This document shows, piece by piece, positions 7,999-12,484 of a DNA stretch of 13,280 bases. Made by a program: the position numbers and the translations under genes. Within the stretch, counting starts at the first letter, position 1, and the number at the start of each line of letters is the position of its first letter. Below the pieces are notes generated by a model. It was not told the DNA's origin, searched no databases, and saw only the letters and a program-made list of their open reading frames with translations. Source of the stretch: an uncultured Eubacteriales bacterium (lineage in GTDB: Bacteria > Bacillota > Clostridia > Christensenellales > Aristaeellaceae); the NCBI GenBank assembly GCA_944353735.1, contig CALVPU010000204.1, positions 1 to 13,280 on the forward strand, given 5' to 3'.

Positions 7999-8052
7999 CG
8001 GAATTTTCCGTGACGCGGCAGGATTTGCCGCACCGGACGGCGAATATTGCCG
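7999..8052 (+). other. Three short inverted repeats between ylmH and divIVA
   Basis: Within the 113-nt gap, three small hairpins follow each other: CGGAA/TTCCG (7999-8003 with 8006-8010), GCGGCA/TGCCGC (8015-8020 with 8026-8031, 5-nt loop) and CGGC/GCCG (8038-8041 with 8049-8052). None is followed by a T-run. I found no convincing promoter in the gap. In GC-rich DNA such short stems can be chance; they may act as RNA processing or stability elements. Confidence 0.35.
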
Positions 8053-8082
8053 GGACATCAAACGCGAAAGGATGATTCAATC

Positions 8083-8634
8083 ATGGCCATCAGCGTCAAA
8101 GATATTCAGGAGAAGCAGTTCCCCACGCAGGCGAGCGACGGATACAATGTCGAGCAGGTGGACGATTTCCTCGACGAGATCGCTGACCAGCTGGGCACGC
8201 TGATTCGCGAGAACCTCGTCCTTAAGGGACAGGTCAGCAAGCTGGAGGACGAGCTCGACGCCAAGCAGAAGGCGCTCGACGACGCCGTCGCCAAGGCGCC
8301 GGACTACAACGAGGAAGGCTACTTCAAGAACCTGCAGAGCGCGATGCGCGATTCGCTGATCAGCGCCCAGCGCGTGGCGGATGAGACCACCGCGGCGGCG
8401 AAGGCAGAAGCGGAAAAGACGGTCGCCGACGCCAAGGCGGAGGCGGAAAAGACCGTTGCCGACGCGCAGGCGCAGGCGAAGCACCTGACCGAGACCGCGC
8501 AGAACACGGCGGACGCCGCCCGCGCCGAGTACGAGTCCATGAAGGCGGCGGCGGAGAACTACCGCGCGTCCTTCCGCAAGCTCGTCGAGGGGCAGCTCGA
8601 GGTCCTCAAGGCGAACGATATCCTGTTCAAGTAA
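8083..8634 (+). CDS. divIVA: DivIVA-domain protein (division-site / cell-pole coiled coil)
   Basis: This 183-residue protein binds curved membrane and recruits division or growth proteins. The N-terminal DivIVA domain (about 1-60) shows the typical order: I-Q-E-K-Q-F, G-Y-N-V-E-Q-V-D-D-F-L-D-E-I and then an L-x-x-E-N-L-x-L coiled-coil start. The rest is almost wholly helical, including two 11-residue repeats (106-116 and 117-127) and a further Ala-rich coil. ATG 8083 is preceded by AAAGGA (8067-8072) with a 10-nt spacer and starts exactly at the conserved domain; an upstream in-frame ATG at 8047 would add 12 unsupported residues. It is the fifth gene of the yggS-sepF-yggT-ylmH-divIVA order. 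A hairpin in the following gap may limit read-through or translation of the next gene. Confidence 0.94.
   Translation: MAISVKDIQEKQFPTQASDGYNVEQVDDFLDEIADQLGTLIRENLVLKGQVSKLEDELDAKQKALDDAVAKAPDYNEEGYFKNLQSAMRDSLISAQRVADETTAAAKAEAEKTVADAKAEAEKTVADAQAQAKHLTETAQNTADAARAEYESMKAAAENYRASFRKLVEGQLEVLKANDILFK
8398..8463 (+). repeat. divIVA: Two tandem 33-bp units inside divIVA
   Basis: Units 8398-8430 and 8431-8463 encode two identical 11-residue blocks (A-K-A-E-A-E-K-T-V-A-D). The DNA copies differ at several third codon positions, so the protein repeat is kept while the DNA has drifted. Degenerate copies continue (A-Q-A-Q-A-K-H-L-T-E-T). An 11-residue period suits a hendecad coiled coil. Confidence 0.8.
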
Positions 8635-8657
8635 GCGTTCGCGTGCATCATTTGCCG

Positions 8658-8682
8658 CCCCGCGGGGAATCCTGCCGCGGGG
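8658..8682 (+). promoter_or_regulatory. Hairpin overlapping the DUF5665 ribosome binding site
   Basis: CCCCGCGG (8658-8665) pairs perfectly with CCGCGGGG (8675-8682) around a 9-nt loop. The last two bases of the 3' arm are the first two of a near-ideal Shine-Dalgarno sequence GGAGGTGA (8681-8688), which serves GTG 8693. The helix could therefore limit ribosome access, or act as a weak terminator after divIVA (TTTT lies at 8689-8692). Confidence 0.55.
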
Positions 8683-8692
8683 AGGTGATTTT

Positions 8693-8965
8693 GTGTCCGA
8701 ACGGGAGTCCGAGCTGATCTCGCGGCTGACCGATACGCTCGAGCGCATGCACTTGGACGACTATCTCGAATACGTCAGCAACCGCCGCCGCATGATCTGG
8801 AACAACCTGCTCTACGGCGCGCTGCGGGGGCTGGGATTTACGCTGGGCTTCACGGTGCTCGGCGCGCTGGTCATCGTGCTGCTGCGCCACCTCGTGGTGG
8901 CAAACATACCGGTGATCGGCGATTTTCTTGCGGAGGTCATTCATGCGATTGAGGCGCGGATGTAG
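8693..8965 (+). CDS. Small membrane protein, DUF5665 type
   Basis: This 90-residue protein has an acidic, helical N-terminus (about 1-25), a conserved-looking segment Y-L-E-Y-V-S-N-R-R-R-M-I-W-N-N, and one long hydrophobic stretch (about 40-68) that makes at least one membrane helix. The Y-x-x-N-R-x-R-x-x-x-x-N-x-x-x-G pattern before a glycine-rich helix is what I recall of DUF5665, a small family with no known function. The start is GTG at 8693, chosen because an almost perfect Shine-Dalgarno (GGAGGTGA, 8681-8688) is correctly spaced. The gene overlaps the lspA start by 23 nt, so the two are probably translated together. It occupies the place where B. subtilis has ileS-ylyA. Confidence 0.78.
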   Translation: MSERESELISRLTDTLERMHLDDYLEYVSNRRRMIWNNLLYGALRGLGFTLGFTVLGALVIVLLRHLVVANIPVIGDFLAEVIHAIEARM

Positions 8966-9434
8966 CGGGCTGTGGATCGCAGTGCTGACGGCGGCGCTGG
9001 ACCGTGCGGCGAAGTGCGCCGTGCTCGCGGCGGACGCGGGCGGCGTGCTGTGGCAGCTTTCCGGCGTGGTGGCGATCCGCCGCACTGCGAATACCGGCAT
9101 GGCGTTCAGCCTGTTCAGCGGCGGCGGACTGTGGACCGCTGTAATTACGGCGCTGATCGTCGCCGGACTGGCGGCGTGGCTGTTGCTGCGCCCCGATGCA
9201 TGTCCAAAGGGCATGCGCGCTGGGCTGTGGATGATCGTCGGCGGCGGCGCGGGCAACCTGTACGACCGCATCGCCTACGGGCACGTGATCGACTTCATCG
9301 ACCTGCAGTTCGTGCGCTTTGCCGTGTTCAACGTTGCCGACGTCGCCATCTGCGCCGGCGCCGTGGCGGCGGCGGTCGCGTACATTATCTCGGAGCGGAA
9401 GGCGTCCGGCGCTTCGCGCGGGAGTACCCGCTGA
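8943..9434 (+). CDS. lspA: Lipoprotein signal peptidase (signal peptidase II)
   Basis: This 163-residue aspartyl protease removes signal peptides from prolipoproteins after lipid attachment. Family motifs are present in order: L-D-R-A-A-K near residue 20, N-T-G-M-A-F-S-L, G-G-G-A-G-N-L-Y-D-R, G-H-V-I-D-F-I-D with catalytic D117, and F-N-V-A-D with catalytic D133. Four hydrophobic segments fit the usual four-helix topology. The ATG at 8943 follows GGAGG (8932-8936) by 6 nt; an upstream in-frame TTG at 8928 is a poorer choice. The start lies inside the end of the DUF5665 gene (23-nt overlap), implying translational coupling. A strong terminator follows 5 nt after the stop. Confidence 0.95.
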   Translation: MRLRRGCSGLWIAVLTAALDRAAKCAVLAADAGGVLWQLSGVVAIRRTANTGMAFSLFSGGGLWTAVITALIVAGLAAWLLLRPDACPKGMRAGLWMIVGGGAGNLYDRIAYGHVIDFIDLQFVRFAVFNVADVAICAGAVAAAVAYIISERKASGASRGSTR

Positions 9435-9439
9435 CTGTC

Positions 9440-9464
9440 CGCGCGCATTGGCGCGCGTTTTTTT
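9440..9464 (+). terminator. Intrinsic terminator after lspA
   Basis: CGCGCGC (9440-9446), loop ATTG, GCGCGCG (9451-9457) and seven T (9458-9464) form a textbook terminator. It starts 5 nt after the lspA stop and lies 31 nt before the next gene on the same strand. Confidence 0.92.
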
Positions 9465-9465
9465 C

Positions 9466-9480
9466 TGCCGCGCTGCGGCA
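9466..9480 (+). other. Short hairpin between the lspA terminator and rluD
   Basis: TGCCGC (9466-9471), loop GCT, GCGGCA (9475-9480) form a perfect 6-bp stem directly after the terminator T-run and directly before the purine-rich ribosome binding site of rluD (9481-9491). It may keep that site single-stranded or mark a processed 5' end. Confidence 0.5.
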
Positions 9481-9495
9481 AGAGGGGGGAGCGGC

Positions 9496-10410
9496 ATGGA
9501 GGAACGGCGCGTGGAGCGCATCTGCGATGCGCCGGGACGGCTGGACGTGTTTGCCGCTGAGATTGCGGGCGTCACGCGCTCGCGCGCCGGCACGTTGATT
9601 CGCGCTGGGTGCGTGACGGTTGACGGCGCAACGGTGACGAAGGCGGGGCATGCCCTCCGTGCCGGTGAGCGCGTGGCGATTTGCGTTCCGGCGGCAGCGC
9701 CGGCGGCGGTCGAGGCGGAAGACCTCGACATCGACATTCTCTATCAGGACGACGACGTCGCGGTGGTGTACAAGCCGTCGGGCATGGTCGTCCACCCGGC
9801 GGCGGGCAACGAGCGCGGCACGCTGGTCAACGCCCTGCTCGGGCGATTGGACAATCTCTCCGGCATTGGCGGCGAGATTCGTCCCGGCATTGTCCACCGC
9901 ATCGACAAGGACACCTCGGGGCTGCTGCTCGTGGCGAAGAACGACCGCGCGCACGTCAGCCTGAGCGAGCAGATCCGCGCCCACAGCGTCCACCGCGCCT
10001 ATCAGGCGATCGTCATTGGCGGCATGCGCGACGAGCAGGGCTTTGTCGACGCGCCGATCGGTCGCCATCCGGTGGATCGCAAGCGCATGGCGGTGGTCGC
10101 GGGCGGGCGCGAGGCGCGCACGAATTGGCGCGTGCTGGAGCGCCTGCGCGGGGCGACGCTGATCGAGGCACGGCTGACCACCGGGCGAACGCACCAGATT
10201 CGCGTACACATGGCGTCGATCGGTCATCCCGTGCTCGGCGATCCGGTCTACGGGCCAAAGCGGTCGCCGTATCCCGTCGCGGGCGGGCAGCTGCTGCATG
10301 CGTTTCGCATCGGCTTCGTTCACCCGGCGACAGGCGAGGAGATGCTGTTTGAGGCGCCGCCCGAGCCGCGGTTCCTCGAGTGGCTCGAGAAGCTGCGCCT
10401 GCGCGGCTGA
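9496..10410 (+). CDS. rluD: RluA/RluD-family 23S rRNA pseudouridine synthase
   Basis: This 304-residue enzyme converts uridines to pseudouridine, most likely in 23S rRNA. An N-terminal S4 RNA-binding domain (about 14-62, R-L-D-V-F and S-R-A-G-T-L-I-R-A-G-C-V) is followed by the catalytic domain. The signature H-R-I-D-K-D-T-S-G contains catalytic D137; K-P-S-G-M-V-V-H-P is at about 93 and the R-T-H-Q-I-R-V-H segment is near 230. All core motifs are intact and the length is normal. The start ATG follows a purine-rich GGGGGGAG (9484-9491). The order lspA-rluD matches lspA-ylyB of B. subtilis. No promoter was found in the 31 nt after the lspA terminator, so expression must come from read-through or an unseen start. 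Which uridines are modified cannot be told. Confidence 0.95.
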   Translation: MEERRVERICDAPGRLDVFAAEIAGVTRSRAGTLIRAGCVTVDGATVTKAGHALRAGERVAICVPAAAPAAVEAEDLDIDILYQDDDVAVVYKPSGMVVHPAAGNERGTLVNALLGRLDNLSGIGGEIRPGIVHRIDKDTSGLLLVAKNDRAHVSLSEQIRAHSVHRAYQAIVIGGMRDEQGFVDAPIGRHPVDRKRMAVVAGGREARTNWRVLERLRGATLIEARLTTGRTHQIRVHMASIGHPVLGDPVYGPKRSPYPVAGGQLLHAFRIGFVHPATGEEMLFEAPPEPRFLEWLEKLRLRG

Positions 10411-10414
10411 AGCG

Positions 10415-10472
10415 CAACGCGCCGGACAGCGCCCGAAGGATGCGTTTCCTTGGGGCGCCGTCCGGCGCGTTG
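10415..10472. other. 58-nt near-perfect hairpin between convergent genes
   Basis: CAACGCGCCGGAC (10415-10427) pairs with GTCCGGCGCGTTG (10460-10472). After an A/C mismatch GCGCCC (10429-10434) pairs with GGGCGC (10453-10458), and after a G/G mismatch AAGGA (10436-10440) pairs with TCCTT (10447-10451). The loop is 6 nt (10441-10446). That gives 24 base pairs. It starts 4 nt after the rluD stop. Neither side has a T-run, so it may be a two-way terminator of unusual type or a transcript-end stabiliser. Confidence 0.75.
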
Positions 10473-10562
10473 TGGTTGAGCGGTTCGCAGCCGCCTTCGC
10501 CTGCGCGGCCTGCGCGGGCGCCGGCGATTCGGCGGCGCCAGCCTTTTTCGCGGCGGCTATGA

Positions 10563-11072
10563 CTATGCGGCGGCGAGCATTCCGCCGGAATAGCGCGCGG
10601 CGAGCAGCGCGCGCACGGCGTCGATGCACGACTGCATGGCGGATTGGGCGTCGTCGGTGGCGTGACCGGCGGCGTACGCCGTGTCATAGGCGTCAAAGGC
10701 GGCGTCGAGGGCGTCGATGTCGTCCGGCGAGAGCACGCCGTACGGCGCGCCGAACGCATTTGACAGCGCGGTGTTCAGCGTCTGCGCGGCGAGATAATAG
10801 TCCTTCATCGCGGGGATGATGACGTTCTCCACGTCCTGTCCCGGAACGGTCACCTGATCGAACGTCTGGCAGAGCATGTATAATTCGGTGTACAATTCCT
10901 CGCCGATTTCGCTGCGCGCGGCTGCATATTCGGTTTGTATATGCGAACGCATAGAAATGGTTATGCAGAGCAGCGCGACGAGCACGACGAACAGCGCGCC
11001 GACGGCGACGGCGATCGCGTTGCGCGGCTCAATTTTCGACAGGTTCAGGCGTTTTTTCTGTGGTTTTGCCAT
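10563..11072 (-). CDS. Uncharacterised membrane-anchored protein
   Basis: I do not recognise this protein with confidence. It has 169 residues: a basic N-terminus (1-18, many Lys/Arg), one strong membrane helix at about 19-41, and a helical, mainly acidic domain predicted to lie outside the cytoplasm. The central segment T-V-P-G-Q-D-V-E-N-V-I-I-P-A-M, then Y-Y-L-A-A-Q-T-L-N-T-A-L, faintly recalls LemA proteins, which also have one N-terminal helix and an antiparallel helix bundle; this is a guess. The start is ATG at 11072, with AGGAGGGA (complement of 11081-11088) 8 nt upstream. The reading frame runs far upstream, but that is only the shadow of the divergent reductase gene. It ends with two in-frame stops (TAG, TCA, TAG). 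It is transcribed towards rluD and away from the aldo/keto reductase. Confidence 0.8.
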   Translation of the reverse strand: MAKPQKKRLNLSKIEPRNAIAVAVGALFVVLVALLCITISMRSHIQTEYAAARSEIGEELYTELYMLCQTFDQVTVPGQDVENVIIPAMKDYYLAAQTLNTALSNAFGAPYGVLSPDDIDALDAAFDAYDTAYAAGHATDDAQSAMQSCIDAVRALLAARYSGGMLAAA

Positions 11073-11306
11073 GGATTTTCTCCCTCCTGTGGTCGCTGTA
11101 CATGGACAGTATATGCGGCGGATGGCGTGTATATGCACTGAATACGCAAATAAATATACGACGTAAATGGGCAAATTCCTGCCGGAACATTGTGAAATAA
11201 TTGCATATATGCAAGGTATATTCGCCTGTATTTCCACATAATTTATACATTTCATCCTTTTTCGCGCACATTTGAGGCGCAATTCCGTCAAAATTCTCCG
11301 CGGCGA
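11073..11306. promoter_or_regulatory. AT-rich divergent control region
   Basis: This stretch between the two divergent genes is far richer in A and T than its surroundings and contains no supported gene. The octamer GTATATGC occurs at 11109-11116 and 11129-11136, exactly 20 bp apart (two helical turns), and again inside the - strand gene at 10937-10944. Read on the - strand the two upstream copies contain -10-like TATACT (11113-11108) and TATACA (11133-11128), which could start the - strand gene. I could not find a good -35 for either. Confidence 0.5.
11201..11214. repeat. 14-bp perfect palindrome, possible operator
   Basis: TTGCATATATGCAA is its own reverse complement. It lies in the divergent AT-rich region, about 93 bp before the -35 of the reductase promoter and about 130 bp before the - strand start codon. 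Symmetry and location fit a dimeric regulator's site. No regulator gene is adjacent. Confidence 0.5.
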
Positions 11307-11335
11307 TTGCGCGAACACGGGAGATTTGCTATAAT
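11307..11335 (+). promoter_or_regulatory. Sigma-A promoter of the aldo/keto reductase gene
   Basis: The -35 is TTGCGC (11307-11312), the spacer is 17 bp, and the -10 is TATAAT (11330-11335). Transcription should begin near 11342, about 30 nt before the GTG start. The layout closely matches the promoter at 4272-4300. Confidence 0.88.
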
Positions 11336-11372
11336 ATCGGAAGAAACATCCGTGGACGGGAGGACGTTTATC

Positions 11373-12338
11373 GTGAAATATCGGGATTTTTGCGGCGCGG
11401 AGGCGTCCGTCATCGCGCTGGGCTCGTCGGAATTTGGCGGAACCTGCCCGCAGGAGAAGGCGTTTGATTTGATGGACGCCTATGCCGCCATCGGCGGCAA
11501 TTTCATCGACACGGCGCGCGTATACGGCGACTTTGCCACGCCGAAAAACGGCGAGAGCGAGAAGGTCATCGGTCGGTGGATGGCGCTGCGCCACAATCGC
11601 GCGCACATCTTCCTGAGCACGAAGGGCGCGCATCCGCCGCTTTCCGACATGTCCTGCGGGCGGCTTGGTCGCGAGGACATCCGCGGCGATCTCGCCGCCA
11701 GCCTCGATGCGCTGGGTACGGACTGCGTCGACGTCTACTGGCTGCACCGCGACGACGAGCGCCGCGACGTCGGCGACATCATGGAGACCATGCAGAGCCT
11801 GATCGACGACGGCTGGACGCGACGCATCGGCACGTCGAACTGGCGTCCCGCGCGCATTCGCGAGGCGAACGCCTACGCCGCCGCGCACGGCCTGACGCCG
11901 TTTTGCGCCAACCAGCCGCAGTTCAGCCTCGCGCGGCAGATGATCGTCGAGGACCCGACGCTGGTAGCGATGGACGCGGAGACCTACCGGCTGCACCGCG
12001 AGACGGGCATGATCTGCGTGCCGTTTTCCTCGCAGGCAAAGGGCTTTTTCAGCAAGTACGCCGAGCTGGGCGAGGCAGGCCTGCCGGACAAGGCGAAGCG
12101 CCGCTTCCTCTCGCCGGAAAACATGCAGGTTTATGCGCGCATTCTCGAGGTGCGGGCGCAGACCGGACTGTCTGTCGGCGCGATCGCGCTGGCGTACCTG
12201 ACCTGCCAGCCGTTCCCGACCTTCCCGATCGCCGGCGCCAGCCGGGTTGAACAGGTGCTGGCGCTCGCCGAGGCGGGCGACGCTTCGCTCACCGACGCGC
12301 AGCGCGACTTCCTGCGCCCGTGGCGCGCGCCGATTTGA
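11373..12338 (+). CDS. Aldo/keto reductase
   Basis: This 321-residue NAD(P)H-dependent oxidoreductase has the (beta/alpha)8 AKR fold. The full catalytic tetrad is visible: D46 and Y51 in F-I-D-T-A-R-V-Y-G, K84 in L-S-T-K-G, and H125 in Y-W-L-H-R-D-D. The cofactor-side segments I-G-T-S-N-W, N-Q-P-Q-F-S and F-P-I-A-G-A-S are also present. The length is typical of AKRs that act on sugars or small aldehydes; the substrate is unknown. I chose GTG 11373 because GGGAGGA (11358-11364) lies 8 nt upstream; the in-frame TTG at 11307 is the promoter -35 and cannot be translated from that transcript. It is probably monocistronic, with its own promoter and a terminator 20 nt after the stop. Confidence 0.93.
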   Translation: MKYRDFCGAEASVIALGSSEFGGTCPQEKAFDLMDAYAAIGGNFIDTARVYGDFATPKNGESEKVIGRWMALRHNRAHIFLSTKGAHPPLSDMSCGRLGREDIRGDLAASLDALGTDCVDVYWLHRDDERRDVGDIMETMQSLIDDGWTRRIGTSNWRPARIREANAYAAAHGLTPFCANQPQFSLARQMIVEDPTLVAMDAETYRLHRETGMICVPFSSQAKGFFSKYAELGEAGLPDKAKRRFLSPENMQVYARILEVRAQTGLSVGAIALAYLTCQPFPTFPIAGASRVEQVLALAEAGDASLTDAQRDFLRPWRAPI

Positions 12339-12358
12339 CGCGCACGGGGACAAGAATT

Positions 12359-12390
12359 AACGCGCCCGGGTTTGACAACGGGCGCGTTTT
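12359..12390 (+). terminator. Intrinsic terminator of the reductase gene
   Basis: AACGCGCCCG (12359-12368) pairs with CGGGCGCGTT (12379-12388) across a 10-nt loop, and a short T-run follows (TTTT at 12387-12390, partly in the stem). It starts 20 nt after the reductase stop. The loop and 3' arm are also part of the next promoter. Confidence 0.82.
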
Positions 12391-12400
12391 GTGCTAGATT
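12372..12400 (+). promoter_or_regulatory. Phosphofructokinase promoter nested in the terminator
   Basis: A perfect -35 TTGACA (12372-12377) lies in the terminator loop. After a 17-bp spacer formed mostly by the terminator's 3' arm comes the -10 TAGATT (12395-12400), with an upstream TG (12392-12393) that gives an extended -10. A TATAGT at 12401-12406 is a poorer-spaced alternative. Transcription should start near 12407, leaving a leader of about 78 nt. Confidence 0.8.
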
Positions 12401-12410
12401 TATAGTGTAC

Positions 12411-12436
12411 GCATAGGGGATATTTTGCCCGTATGC
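12411..12436 (+). other. 5'-end hairpin in the phosphofructokinase leader
   Basis: GCATAGGG (12411-12418) pairs with CCC-(G)-TATGC (12428-12436), 8 bp with one bulged G (12431) and a 9-nt loop. It falls within a few nucleotides of the predicted transcript start, a position where stems often protect mRNA from decay. No terminator or known riboswitch pattern is visible. Confidence 0.5.
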
Positions 12437-12484
12437 CGCCAATCTTGCGACTATGACACGCGATATCGAAAGGAATGATTGACA

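Noticed and set aside
11029..11271. 80-codon - strand frame crossing the divergent region
   Set aside because: It overlaps the start of the membrane-protein gene in another frame, has no ribosome binding site, and covers the palindrome and promoter-like motifs.
11307..11372. TTG start 22 codons upstream for the aldo/keto reductase
   Set aside because: This TTG is the -35 hexamer of the promoter; the transcript begins near 11342, and GTG 11373 has a proper ribosome binding site.
11073..12353. Upstream extension of the - strand membrane-protein frame
   Set aside because: The open frame continues through the AT-rich control region and antisense to the aldo/keto reductase, but a good ribosome binding site and the basic N-terminus plus membrane helix place the real start at 11072.
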